A stretch of DNA of 64,000 nucleotides from Durusdinium trenchii (taxonomy: Eukaryota > Sar > Dinophyceae > Suessiales > Symbiodiniaceae): the NCBI GenBank assembly GCA_963970005.1, contig CAXAMN010029094.1, positions 467,408 to 531,407 of the forward strand, given 5' to 3'. Every line of letters starts with the position of its first letter. Position 1 is the first letter of the stretch. A model generated the notes under the pieces. The model made no database searches. It was not told the DNA's origin and saw nothing but the letters and a program-made list of their open reading frames with translations. Below are positions 1 to 9,836 of this stretch, one piece after another. The translations under genes and the position numbers were made by a program.

Positions 1-21
1 TACTACTACTACTACTACTAC
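1..21. repeat. (TAC)n microsatellite
   Basis: Seven TAC units open the window. It is a simple tandem repeat cut by the window edge, so its true length is unknown. Confidence 0.9.
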
Positions 22-1673
22 AATTCGATGTATCCCTCTAATCACCTTCAGGCTGCAAATGGAGTCAACAGACTTGATGGACCGCGACCGACTGCGTGTC
101 CCGGGCCGTGTTGCCCAGCTGGTTCAGGGCGAGATCGCCACCCACCTCGCCGGCTCGGCCAGGTGTGCTGAAGACCCCATTGGCAGAGTGTGCTGAACAC
201 TGAGAGGCACTGGTTGTAGCACACTCTGGCTGTAGCACAACTCGGTAGCTGTAGCTCATGGTACCTGGTACCTGGCTGTCTAGTTGTATCAAAGTTTCAA
301 CTGGCTGTAGCTCATGGTACCTGGTTGAACCATGAAACACCCACGGAGACGTATGTCGAACACCAGGTCTGAACACCATGTCGAACTCGGATTCCCTGGA
401 TGTTTTTGGGGGTCCATCAAGTTGCTGGGAATGAAGAAAGTCATCGGACAGTCGCAACCCGGAACCTGGCGGGCATTGACTCACTGGGTCAAAAAGTTCA
501 ACCCGGTGGACTTGGGACCCGTCTTGAGACCGTTTGGGCCCTTGGAATCAAAATCTCGGATAATGCAAGGCATGTGCTAGTCATTTGCAGCATGCTTTGG
601 TCGTTTCAGTGGGATGGAACCTCCTTGAATGCACACCTCATCACCAGAATAATTACTGGTTGATGATGATCATGATGATGGTCAGTAAAGGCCTCATTCC
701 AACAACATATGTGGTCTGATCGTCTTTTGCCCACTATCAGATGGTGATGGGATTCAGTCAAGCTCCACCCTTCTGTCTTCCATCTCTGGGCAATACCACC
801 AAGCGCCGCATCAGCTTCATGTAGACGCGGCCAATGGTCTGATGAAGAAGATGTGCGGGTTGAGGGGCGGTGACACCCGGGTGGATGGGTGTGTTAGATG
901 GTGCAGCAAATGAACATGCTTCATTGATATGCTGGCACCAGCGGTCAGCTGGCTGCAACAACCCTACAAGACATGTTTTTTTGGTCCCCCAAAAGAAAAG
1001 GGCCCCCTTTGAAGGTTCAGGCATGGCAGGCATGCCGCAGGTGTGCTTGGTGACGGTGACGTCTGGTTACATTGAGATATGCAAACGATCACCATACGTC
1101 GAAACAAAAGGAATGACCATACTCCGAGAAGGTCAGTATGGCATGCAGAAGGGAGAAACATGGAGGAAACACAGGATCCCCAAAAAAACAAGAGAACCAG
1201 CCAAGAATAACGAATGGCTACTTCGGGCATGGCTATCTTTTCAAACATAGAATCAAAGGAATGATAAATATGGCCCCAAGAATAGGGTATCCATGGGTAT
1301 CCCGAAAGCCCTCCTGGTCAATGGCAAATGATCTAGTGGGTGTCGCTGATGGCATCTGGTTGGCCGCGTCATAGCATCCCCAACTGGAACCAAGCTGCCT
1401 TCCGAAGGAGCCAAACATCTTTTAAAAAGAACAAAGTTCAATCCAATGTCCTGATGCATGAACGAATAAACCTGAAGATGGGAACGTCATGGATGGAGTC
1501 ACCCATTGATGAATGCCCGAGCAAACATGTCGCCGTGGCCTGTGGGTTCGACCGATCGGACGCGTGACCGACGAGCACTCAGCACCTCCCGTAACGGGAA
1601 CCCCAAAACTCCACGTGTTGTTCCGGTGTTTTACGGGCAACGATGTATAGGCATATATACAGTGTGTGTGATA
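22..1673. other. Non-coding flank of the copia element
   Basis: No convincing gene on either strand. ORFs of up to about 140 codons overlap on both strands without recognisable motifs. A 21-bp stretch around the KpnI-like GGTACC (248-268) recurs at 304-324, a local duplication. The last bases before the LTR are an alternating AT run that served as the copia target. Confidence 0.6.
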
Positions 1674-1678
1674 TATAT

Positions 1679-1863
1679 TGTCAAGTCCTAAACGAACCCT
1701 TGGCAGACACTTTTGCGTCCGCCTCGAAGCTCAAGGCCTTGGTCATGGCCTGGTGTCGATCTCATGTCCTTCATGGACATGTCAAGGTCCTAACATGTAC
1801 CAACTCGCAATGACTGACATGTCCTGCTCAGAACCTTCATGGATCAACCTTTCCGTCTTCACA
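1679..1863 (-). repeat. 3' LTR of the copia element
   Basis: 185-bp copy identical by eye to 9852-10036. On the plus strand it begins TGTCAAGTCC and ends CGTCTTCACA, so each terminus is TG..CA. The last 27 bases of ORF3 (including the stop at 1837) extend into it. Short for a copia LTR but within the known range. Confidence 0.95.
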
Positions 1864-2328
1864 TTCCTCAATGTTCTGTGAAGGTTCTGGGCCGGGCACG
1901 TCGTGATGCGAGCTGCTAGCGCCCGACAAGGATGCCAACTTTTCGTTGTTGATCTCATCGGCAAGCACCCTCATCTGTTCAACAATGAGACTCATCTGCT
2001 CACTGTCTTGGTAAACACAGGCCGCCTCCCAGGAAACTGTCAAAAGAAAGTATGTTCTCTCCTTTGTTGTCATCGAGTCCCAGCGTTCTTGACTCATGCC
2101 AGTCGCCTTCATTGACTCTTTGTCATCCTTCGCACCTTCATACTCTTCATCATTCTCATCTCTTTCTTCAAAGGGTGCAATCCGACCATCTCCTGCCGGA
2201 TCTGGAAACAACTCCTGTGGTGTAGGCGATTCCAGCAAACTCATCACCTCGGACTCTGTCGGGGTTCCTGGTGCTTCACGGCGATCCTGTCTTTTCTGTA
2301 GGATGTCTCGTTTTGCCTCCGAGCTCAT
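1837..2328 (-). CDS. Copia ORF3: small acidic protein of unknown function
   Basis: A 163-residue frame whose ATG overlaps the ORF2 stop as ATGA, a layout typical of coupled termination and re-initiation. It is -1 relative to ORF2. It begins basic (residues 1-20), has a strongly acidic middle (about 50-75, rich in Asp and Glu) and a Gln/Glu helical stretch near 110-135. I recognise no domain. It ends inside the 3' LTR. It could be an accessory protein, or a C-terminal extension of ORF2 if the overlap is read by frameshift. It is a real frame by position and orientation, but expression is not shown. Confidence 0.6.
   Translation of the reverse strand: MSSEAKRDILQKRQDRREAPGTPTESEVMSLLESPTPQELFPDPAGDGRIAPFEERDENDEEYEGAKDDKESMKATGMSQERWDSMTTKERTYFLLTVSWEAACVYQDSEQMSLIVEQMRVLADEINNEKLASLSGASSSHHDVPGPEPSQNIEECEDGKVDP
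1864..1870 (-). promoter_or_regulatory. Polypurine tract, short
   Basis: Directly upstream of the 3' LTR the element strand reads TGAGGAA, a short purine-rich run in the place where plus-strand synthesis is primed. It is shorter than typical tracts, so assignment rests mainly on position. Confidence 0.5.
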
Positions 2329-5300
2329 CGATGGTGTTCTCCTCCTTTCTTCTGCTTCAGTCTCTTCTCCAGATCAAGTGCTCTTACTTCCTGCCGTTCC
2401 TGTTTGTACTCGATCCTGATCAATCGGTCAATGACTTTTGTGATTCTGAAATTGTGTTCTTCTGATATATCGTCCATTTTCTGATATGTAAAGCGATTGC
2501 TGTCATTGACGAAATTGGAGAGTTTCTTGAAGTCTTCATTGACTGCATGCCTCAATCCGTCCATGTTGGTCAGCATGATGTTGTTCTCAGAAAACATCTG
2601 TGAAAGTCCAGCATGGATCAGCTCTTGGGTCTTTCTTCTCTCGGTTCCCAAGATGAGGTTTGTAGTCGTTGTCTTTTCATCAGTTCTCTTCACAATCATC
2701 ACCATCATGATCAACATTGCTCCCAACAACACTGTAAGAAATTCTGAATTCTGTGAAACTGTTGTCTTCATCCCGATTGCCACCGTCAGCATTGTCACTG
2801 TTGCAACAAGAGCGCCTTGTTTGTACAATGCCAGGTCCTCATACCATCCAAACAGCTTTGTGAACTCAACTGTGTTGTAGCAAAGGGCTGCTGTCAGTAC
2901 AATGATCAAGCACGCAAAACTCAACTCCCATGACCATGAGTGCAAAATCGTCCTTACGTCTTGCTCTGCATTGACTGGAAGGAACTGCTGTGCAAATGAT
3001 AGCATCAGTACTGCTTTCGTGTTCACACCACTGCCTGGGGATGTCGTGGATGCTGAGGCTGTTGTGTTGGGGCTGCCAATGATCTCATCATCATCGAGCT
3101 CAATGGGCAACTTGTTGATTGCTGTTGCTTCTTCATGATCTTGGATCTTCTCCGGCTTGGGCTTTTCATCTGGGCTTTCAAGCTTCCGGCTCCTTGATGT
3201 CTCTGGAAGACGTGGGTCTGGTCCAAGAGTCCATTTGTTGGAAAACAGCACATCGTTCAGGTATGCCAATCCCTTCCGATGTAAGGCCTTTGTTAAAGCA
3301 TCGGCCAACTGCTGCTCTGATGGGACCCACTTGCATTCTATCCCTTCTTGCAAACTCTGCCGGATGATGGCTGCTTCGAGCGACAACCTTCTGTCTGAGA
3401 GAAGCACTCGTTCCGACTTCATGCAATCATATAGGGATCTGCAATCTGTAACCGTCACTCCAGGGATCTTGTGCAGATGCTCTTTGTATTGCTTCATGTC
3501 CAAATCACCATGCAAAATCTCCAGAACTGTAGCACGAAGCCAACTGAGGGCGGCCAAAGCTTCCGAACAGGAATATGCTTCAGCACTCAATGTAGACCGC
3601 ACCACGCGTTGGATCTTCGAAGATGTCCAATGCACAAAATGAACATGATGCACTGAAGTCCGATCCTTCATGATCTGCGGTGTGGAAATGCCCAACCAGT
3701 ATCCCTTCTGGCTTTTGTGTCCCGGTAGATTGTTGAATGAAGCATCGTGAACTGCAACCACTGAAATGTCATCCGGTTGCCATGACATTCCTGGTCTGTA
3801 AATCAACTCCTCATCTTTGTGGTATTGCTTCACCTCACGAACAAGCTTGGCTGCTTCCTTCAAACTGGAGATCTTCAGATTCTTGACTTCACTGGCCAGT
3901 TTGCTCACCTGAAAGCCAGTTGCGTAGCCCATGATCCGTGCATACCACTGTAGTTGACCTAACAGTCCTCTGAAAGCTTTCACCTCACTTGTGGTCAAAG
4001 ATGCGTTGTTGTCCTTGCCACGTTCTCTGCTGACTTTGTAGGTGCTCATGGTGTCGATGTAGTCTTGTGCGTGCACATGGATTGTTCCATCTTCTTCCTG
4101 GGTGTAGGACCGTCCACAAAACTTCAATGTGCCGTCCGTTCTCCATTGTCCCCACTCAACTTCTTTCTGCATCTTCTCCTGCATGGATTTGCATTCTTCT
4201 GGAAACTGCTTTTCATTCCATGCAATGAGGACATCATCGACATGTAGTGCCAGGATTGCAATCAGCTCTCGTGTTGTAGGGTCACGAAGCACAAAACCTG
4301 CCAACTCGAATGTCAGACTTTCCCAGCCAAGTCGTAGGAGGATTCCCTTGATGGAATGGTACCATTGCCGTGCAGCATCATTCACACCATAAATTGACTT
4401 CTTGAGCTTCAACAATGAACCCGGTTGAACTCCAGGAATCTGAGCTTTTCCAATGTTCTTGGGGGGTTCAAAATACAGCTCTCTGTCGATCTTCAAACCT
4501 TGAAGAAAAGCACCACGCACATCAGCAGCTGTGAGCTTCATGAAGCGAGAGGAGGCCAAACTGCAAATGATCTGAACAAGCAGGTTTGAACATGTTGGTG
4601 AATCTCGCCTGAGCGACTCATCGTATTCTTCTTGAAATCCTCGACCAACAACTCTGCATTTCAAGACCAGCTCCTCCTTCTCATGTGCTTCTCGCTTCTC
4701 ATCATCTTTCTTTGTCCATACTCCTCTTGAAGAAATCACCTTCTCTGGAGTTTCTTTTCTTACCTGCTGACTTTGCTCTGGAGGAATGATGTCAATGGCA
4801 TCAAACTTCTGCCACGTCCCGATTTCTTTCTCCACCGCCTTCTGCATTGCCTCCTCGATCTCTTCCTCCGTGAACTGAGAAAGTTGTGCCTTCATCCTTT
4901 GTGGATTCAACTCTGTGTGCTTGTTGTGCTTGGTGTAGGTGTCCAATCTCTCAGCTAGAAAAGCAACACACATGGTCTCCTTCTCCTCAGGCGTGAAGAT
5001 GCTCTGTGAATCTTCTTGTCCACTTTCTGCCTTTTCTTCGAGCCTTCTTCGGATGACACCACGAACTGACTCAGGCACGTCGTCAAGGAGTAGATCTCTC
5101 TTTCTCTTATGCTCATCATCTTGAGAAATCATGGAGGGCATACTTGGAGAATCTTCTGGAAGAGGAACAGGCTGTTCCTCAATGTTCTGTTGGTTTGAGC
5201 TTTCCAACTTCTTCTTCCTCTTTCTTCTCTTCTTGCTTGAGCTCTCCTCAGTCTTCTTAGGGCGACGAAGACCTTTGATCCTCCGAGCTTCCTCTTCATC

Positions 5301-5459
5301 ATCGTCAGCAGCTTCTGTGGTCTCCTCAGTCTCGCGCTTCCTCTTCTCCTCTCTCTCAATCTTCCTCATGGCTCGAACTTCACGGGATTCATCACCACTT
5401 GAGGTACCTTCATCTTGGTAGGTTGCTACCATCTCACCTGCTGCCTTGGGCGACCCCAC
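2325..5459 (-). CDS. pol: Copia ORF2: reverse transcriptase, RNase H, membrane tail
   Basis: A 1,044-residue protein. Residues 1-200 are charged and Lys/Glu/Ser-rich. The copia-type reverse transcriptase (RVT_2 family) spans about 250-500, with the first catalytic Asp at 313 (ADVRGAF) and the active-site pair at 408-409 in LHVDDVL. RNase H covers about 565-735 with acidic residues D572, E627, D672 and D720, and the characteristic ADALTK end. Beyond it, where copia elements normally stop, are about 300 extra residues: a low-complexity linker, three hydrophobic segments (about 843-862, 881-897, 906-924), then a basic coiled-coil-like tail. The first Met lies inside the ORF1 overlap, in the -1 frame. 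The TGA stop overlaps the ATG of ORF3. The RT and RNase H calls are firm; the membrane tail has no known function. Confidence 0.92.
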   Translation of the reverse strand: MGSPKAAGEMVATYQDEGTSSGDESREVRAMRKIEREEKRKRETEETTEAADDDEEEARRIKGLRRPKKTEESSSKKRRKRKKKLESSNQQNIEEQPVPLPEDSPSMPSMISQDDEHKRKRDLLLDDVPESVRGVIRRRLEEKAESGQEDSQSIFTPEEKETMCVAFLAERLDTYTKHNKHTELNPQRMKAQLSQFTEEEIEEAMQKAVEKEIGTWQKFDAIDIIPPEQSQQVRKETPEKVISSRGVWTKKDDEKREAHEKEELVLKCRVVGRGFQEEYDESLRRDSPTCSNLLVQIICSLASSRFMKLTAADVRGAFLQGLKIDRELYFEPPKNIGKAQIPGVQPGSLLKLKKSIYGVNDAARQWYHSIKGILLRLGWESLTFELAGFVLRDPTTRELIAILALHVDDVLIAWNEKQFPEECKSMQEKMQKEVEWGQWRTDGTLKFCGRSYTQEEDGTIHVHAQDYIDTMSTYKVSRERGKDNNASLTTSEVKAFRGLLGQLQWYARIMGYATGFQVSKLASEVKNLKISSLKEAAKLVREVKQYHKDEELIYRPGMSWQPDDISVVAVHDASFNNLPGHKSQKGYWLGISTPQIMKDRTSVHHVHFVHWTSSKIQRVVRSTLSAEAYSCSEALAALSWLRATVLEILHGDLDMKQYKEHLHKIPGVTVTDCRSLYDCMKSERVLLSDRRLSLEAAIIRQSLQEGIECKWVPSEQQLADALTKALHRKGLAYLNDVLFSNKWTLGPDPRLPETSRSRKLESPDEKPKPEKIQDHEEATAINKLPIELDDDEIIGSPNTTASASTTSPGSGVNTKAVLMLSFAQQFLPVNAEQDVRTILHSWSWELSFACLIIVLTAALCYNTVEFTKLFGWYEDLALYKQGALVATVTMLTVAIGMKTTVSQNSEFLTVLLGAMLIMMVMIVKRTDEKTTTTNLILGTERRKTQELIHAGLSQMFSENNIMLTNMDGLRHAVNEDFKKLSNFVNDSNRFTYQKMDDISEEHNFRITKVIDRLIRIEYKQERQEVRALDLEKRLKQKKGGEHHR

Positions 5460-8400
5460 ATCGTTCTCATCTGGTGGTTCCGTCGGCTCATACTCATTTT
5501 CTCCTCCTCCAGATCGATGGGGTCCTGCGGCTTTGAGAGGTCTAGGAAACCTTGCTGTCCATTCTTCGGTAGGAGACTGCCTTCATCCTCCAACATCAAT
5601 TCTTGTTCTTCTGCAATGGCTCTTCTCATGTTGTGTGGATGTGCCAAAATGGGTGTGCCTCTATGGATAATCCAGTACCCATGCAAATCTCTCCCAATCA
5701 CCCGCGCTGGTCCATGCCATTGCTTGTAGGCCTTATGCTTCAGTCCTTTTCTCTTGTACATCACAAGCGAGCGCATGTCAAATGGACCTGGTTGCTGTCG
5801 GGTTTGAGAAAGTAGGGCACGACGAAGAGATGCGGAATGATTTGCTTTCACAAAAGCATGTTCACAATCTTGAAGAAGTTTCATCCGCTGTGCCATGGCA
5901 AAATGATCATCGTGATCTGTTTTGGGAATGCCTCTACTATCACCCATGATCTCCGGCAAGTTTGGTTGAAATCCCAAAACACACTGAGCTGGAGAAAATC
6001 CACGATGATTGGACAGCCTGTTGATGGCCTGTACACAATTCACCACAGCCACTCTCGTCAGTATGGCACCTTTGATTTCACTGTCGTGAGCCACCTTCAT
6101 CATCATCTCCTTCACAGTGAGAATCTTTCGCTCCACAACACCATGACTCCAATGTGCATCTCTTGCCACCAAGATCTCCTCGATGCCAAAGCGATCTAGC
6201 AAATCACGGAAATCGCCTCTCAGCGACCCATCTTGATCGACTTGGACTCGATCCGGACTTCCGAAGACTTCCATCCAGTCAACAAGCGACTTGCGGCATT
6301 GCGAGGATTGTGGCTTCTTTGGTCGACCTGGAGTCTCACCTGAGCACAAATAAGAAGCAAGAGTATATGATGTTGCCATGTCCACCATGAGCAGGAAGGA
6401 GTGCATCACATCATCTTGATCAGGGATGTGAGCAATGTCCATGGCCACACATTGATTGAAGTGATCGTATTTAGGAATTGCGGCCATCGGTCGTGCTGGG
6501 CTTCTTCTCTCCTTCTCGCATGTAGGACAGGTGAACAAGAATGCTGCCTTGATTGCTTGATCTGATGCGCCTGATAGCCTCAAATGTCGGCTGAAGTTCT
6601 CCTTGTAGAGAGAGTGGGAATACTGTCGATGCACCTTGGTGATTGCGCTTCTGAGAAGCACGGGAACTTCTTCCCAGGTCTGAAGGTCTTCTTCTTCCCG
6701 TTGTCGAAACATCACATCTGAGCTTCTCTGAAGTGCATTGTGGTACACATCTTCTTCTTCAAGATAGTACTTGACTTCTCCACACTTCTCCTCCAAAAGA
6801 ACTTGTCGCTGAATGCCTTCTAGAATCATGACACCAAGTTGGGGTGTCCACTGTCCCAGCATGGAGGAAATATTCTTGCCATCTTTCACCCCACGACCTT
6901 GAACTTGTGCATGTTCGTGATCTCCTGTGCATCTCAATGTCAGCATTGAAGCCAAAACTGGAGAGGATGTGACAAAGCGTGTCGGCTTCAAAACAAAGTC
7001 TCCATTGATGTCTTTCAGATCACTTGCACACTGGTCCATGCGGGATGTGTAATGCGGCACATGTTCAATCTTTTCCAACAAAATCTTCCATGCCTGACTT
7101 GCCAGTGGGTTCTCCAACAAATAGTGTCTTCCTTCAGAAATCTGAAGTTCGCAAACCTGCCTCACAAAGTCCAGATGATCGAGGGCAATTTCTTGTTGTA
7201 CCCTTCGGGTGTCTTCATCCAGAAAATTGCTGAGGGGCGTCCAGGGAGCACAATTGAAACCCATCGTGACAAGACTTGGCTTCTCAACCTTGATCTCTGC
7301 CAAGATCCAATCACGATCTTCTTTCTTCAAGAAGTTGTCTCCCAGCAAAAGATCACGTGGTCGTCCCACGGGCATCTCATTGTCCTTTGCTAAGGCGGTC
7401 ACAACTCCACCATCTTCACCACTGTAGAGCTCCTTTACGATCACCCTTTTCGCATGGGAACGATTTCCCCTTCGGAGTTCTTTCCACAGTGCTCTTCCGT
7501 GCTCTTTTGCCTCTTCTGCCATCTTTTGAACTTTTCTTCTCAACTTTCCTTTCATAATCCTGATGGTCTCCACGTTGAAGTCCTTGGCTTTCAATTGATG
7601 AAAAACCTCCACCGTTTCTCCTGCCAGCCGTGTAGACTTCTTGTTTCGTCCACCTTGTCCGATGTTCAGCAACAAATGTCCACCAGTTCCATAGTCCATC
7701 TCCACTTTCTCTGAACCAATGGTTGTGAACTGGATGGTAGGCTTGGGTGTTGCTGTAAGGTCAATCACCGCTCCCAATTCCCTGAGCTGAGGTAACCCAA
7801 GGAGCAACGGAACATCTGAATTGGGAAGGCGATGCAGAGCCACTCTGCCCTTCTGACCTGCAATGTGAATGTCAATCCATTGCTGGTGATGAACCATCAC
7901 CGGGGCATTTGCATTCACTCCTTTCAACACCTTGTTGGACTCCTGCAGCTTTGTCTCACTTCCGAACCGTTCAACAAACTTGTCCAGAGTGCGATCACCT
8001 CCGCAACCGATCAATGCTGCCGTGTCCACCACACATCTGCCTGCGGGAACTGCTCCACTGCTGGTGTTGTTCATGAATGTCAAACTGTGCGGAATTGCTT
8101 CTGCCTCATGGTTCTGGGTCATGTAGGCATCAACTTCGCTCACCACTTCACCATAGTCCTCCAACTTCGGAATCACCTCATGGTCTTCCTCCAGGTGAAA
8201 TGCTGAGTCATAGCATTCATCCACCATCAATCCAACACATGACAATGCTTCGTGGCATGACTGAAGCAACTGCCCTGATGCTGATGCCAACATTGCTGCT
8301 GCCATCCCTGCTCGCTGTAGAAAGCCACCTTTCCTGCCGCCCTTCTTTCCATGTCCTTTCTTGCCACCTTTTGAGCTCGGTGACCCAGGACTCTTGGGGC

Positions 8401-9565
8401 AACTTCGATCTCCTCGCCAGTGACCTTTCTGACCACAATCGTAACATTGTGTGCGAGCCTTCACCTGTTGGATCTTGTCTTGAAGCTGTCCTGCATTGAG
8501 TGTCAACTTGCCATCTAATGCAATCGATGTCTTGTTGTGACCAATTGCACTGGACTGCGGCTGAAAACCACGGTTGGTCTTCCCGTCTCTCACGGCCTGT
8601 CTCTTCCTGGCATATTCGGAAGCACCTTTGCCCATCTTTTGGATGGTGGCCGCGAAAACGTCCAGTTCCTCATTGGTGAGGTCCTCAACTGCCATGATCT
8701 CGACTGCATGCTCCATCTCTTCAATCTCATGTTGAATGTCCTCTTCAACCTCATAGATCGGGATGTCATCATCCGTTGGCTCTTCTCCATACCATTCATC
8801 AATGGCATAGGCCTCTTCTGTCTCTCCATCATAGCTTGACCACTCTTCTTCGATGGGAAAGGCCCAAGAACCTCGCTTTCCGGCACCATAGTTGTTCTGT
8901 GAGCGGGACTTGTAGCTTCCTTTCCATCCTTTGCCTGTCATCTCATCTCCTCCGTCAAGCTGGATGAGCATGGCCTCCACGATCTTGTCCCAATCATATT
9001 CATTTCCAGCCTGACCCAAAATGGCTCTGTGCTGGCTTGGGTTCACACCTGCATTCCTCAAAAGGAAAAAGGCCTGGAGGTGCATGGAGAGCTTTGTGCG
9101 ACCTTGTGTAAGTCCTGTCAGCTTCTCATACTCGCTCTCTCTTCTGCTGATGTAGTCCTGGATGCTCTCTCCCAAGCGGCGCCGTCCCTTGTCGAAGAAG
9201 TAATCTTCAAAGGTCTGAGTCTTCAACAATGGAGCGACCTTTTCACATGCAGCTCTGACCGTGTTCACCACCAGCTGAACCGCTGCCTGGGGACCTGCAT
9301 TGGCGCTCGTCTCGGCCTCGCTGAGCTGGAGGAGCTTCTGGGCCGCGATCTCCGGCTTGCGATGACAGAGGGTCCAAGCTCTTCCAAATAGAGCGTTCTT
9401 CAACTTCGCTGCATAGCTGACCTTGTCATCTTTGGCGACCGTCTGAAATCCCAACCAGACTCTCTCCTCATATTCTTCAGCCAGCTTCGGGCTTCCATCG
9501 TAGTGGACCACGTTGGACTTGGGGTCAACAAAAAGTGACTGTCCTGAAGAGCTCGACATCCTCAA
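5426..9565 (-). CDS. gag-pol: Copia ORF1: Gag, protease, methyltransferase-like region, integrase
   Basis: A 1,379-residue polyprotein. Gag fills about residues 1-400 and ends in a zinc knuckle, C374-C377-H382-C389. Its spacing CX2CX4HX6C is wider than the usual CX2CX4HX4C. A Gly/Lys-rich basic tail follows. The aspartic protease motif is Asp-Thr-Ala at 514-516. Residues about 708-885 look like a methyltransferase fold (separate entry). Integrase has the zinc motif H979, H984, C1013, C1016, then catalytic D1043, D1110 and E1145. The start is the first Met of the frame after the leader. The frame ends 34 bases into ORF2, which is in the -1 frame, so Pol is made by frameshifting, re-initiation, or from separate trans-spliced messages. 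All catalytic residues appear present. Copia assignment is secure; the exact Gag start could be the Met two codons later. Confidence 0.92.
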   Translation of the reverse strand: MRMSSSSGQSLFVDPKSNVVHYDGSPKLAEEYEERVWLGFQTVAKDDKVSYAAKLKNALFGRAWTLCHRKPEIAAQKLLQLSEAETSANAGPQAAVQLVVNTVRAACEKVAPLLKTQTFEDYFFDKGRRRLGESIQDYISRRESEYEKLTGLTQGRTKLSMHLQAFFLLRNAGVNPSQHRAILGQAGNEYDWDKIVEAMLIQLDGGDEMTGKGWKGSYKSRSQNNYGAGKRGSWAFPIEEEWSSYDGETEEAYAIDEWYGEEPTDDDIPIYEVEEDIQHEIEEMEHAVEIMAVEDLTNEELDVFAATIQKMGKGASEYARKRQAVRDGKTNRGFQPQSSAIGHNKTSIALDGKLTLNAGQLQDKIQQVKARTQCYDCGQKGHWRGDRSCPKSPGSPSSKGGKKGHGKKGGRKGGFLQRAGMAAAMLASASGQLLQSCHEALSCVGLMVDECYDSAFHLEEDHEVIPKLEDYGEVVSEVDAYMTQNHEAEAIPHSLTFMNNTSSGAVPAGRCVVDTAALIGCGGDRTLDKFVERFGSETKLQESNKVLKGVNANAPVMVHHQQWIDIHIAGQKGRVALHRLPNSDVPLLLGLPQLRELGAVIDLTATPKPTIQFTTIGSEKVEMDYGTGGHLLLNIGQGGRNKKSTRLAGETVEVFHQLKAKDFNVETIRIMKGKLRRKVQKMAEEAKEHGRALWKELRRGNRSHAKRVIVKELYSGEDGGVVTALAKDNEMPVGRPRDLLLGDNFLKKEDRDWILAEIKVEKPSLVTMGFNCAPWTPLSNFLDEDTRRVQQEIALDHLDFVRQVCELQISEGRHYLLENPLASQAWKILLEKIEHVPHYTSRMDQCASDLKDINGDFVLKPTRFVTSSPVLASMLTLRCTGDHEHAQVQGRGVKDGKNISSMLGQWTPQLGVMILEGIQRQVLLEEKCGEVKYYLEEEDVYHNALQRSSDVMFRQREEEDLQTWEEVPVLLRSAITKVHRQYSHSLYKENFSRHLRLSGASDQAIKAAFLFTCPTCEKERRSPARPMAAIPKYDHFNQCVAMDIAHIPDQDDVMHSFLLMVDMATSYTLASYLCSGETPGRPKKPQSSQCRKSLVDWMEVFGSPDRVQVDQDGSLRGDFRDLLDRFGIEEILVARDAHWSHGVVERKILTVKEMMMKVAHDSEIKGAILTRVAVVNCVQAINRLSNHRGFSPAQCVLGFQPNLPEIMGDSRGIPKTDHDDHFAMAQRMKLLQDCEHAFVKANHSASLRRALLSQTRQQPGPFDMRSLVMYKRKGLKHKAYKQWHGPARVIGRDLHGYWIIHRGTPILAHPHNMRRAIAEEQELMLEDEGSLLPKNGQQGFLDLSKPQDPIDLEEEKMSMSRRNHQMRTMWGRPRQQVRW
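6911..7444 (-). other. Methyltransferase-like region inside copia Pol
   Basis: ORF1 residues about 708-885, between protease and integrase, where standard copia elements have only linker. In order it shows a glycine-containing segment after a hydrophobic strand (ELYSGEDGG, 712-720) resembling motif I of cytosine-5 methyltransferases. Next is a Cys-Ala-Pro-Trp..Leu-Ser segment (C772) where motif IV (PC..S) would fall. Then comes Leu-Leu-Glu-Asn-Pro (816-820) where motif VI (ENV) would fall, and a Lys-Pro-Thr segment near 860. I recall the same block, with a more canonical PPC, in other dinoflagellate copia-like elements. Order and spacing fit a Rossmann methyltransferase; the weak motif I makes activity doubtful. 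Inference only. Confidence 0.45.
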
Positions 9566-9836
9566 AACTCAAATAAAATCCGTGCAATGTGAAACTTGAG
9601 CTTCCAATCAAAATTGTGCAGTGAATTCCCAACCGGCAACTACCAAGGGAATATCCCACCAAATACTCGAGAAACGGATTCCGGTATTGAAGTGTTCCAA
9701 ATCGCCCTGGCCAGCCCAAGAACAAAGCCTGCTCTATACGACAAAGCAATGTCCAATTCCAAGCTCAACCGCAGGGGTCAAAGTGACCAGCACCAACAGC
9801 ACCGATCTCTATGGCGCGCCCGACCGTGAGCTCTTA
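9566..9836 (-). other. Copia untranslated leader
   Basis: About 270 bases between the primer-binding site and the gag start. No ORF in the element direction. This is where packaging and dimerisation signals would be expected; none is recognisable by eye. Confidence 0.6.

Noticed and set aside
5426..5470. Programmed -1 frameshift signal at the ORF1/ORF2 overlap
   Set aside because: No X-XXY-YYZ heptamer and no obvious pseudoknot could be seen; re-initiation or separate messages remain equally possible.
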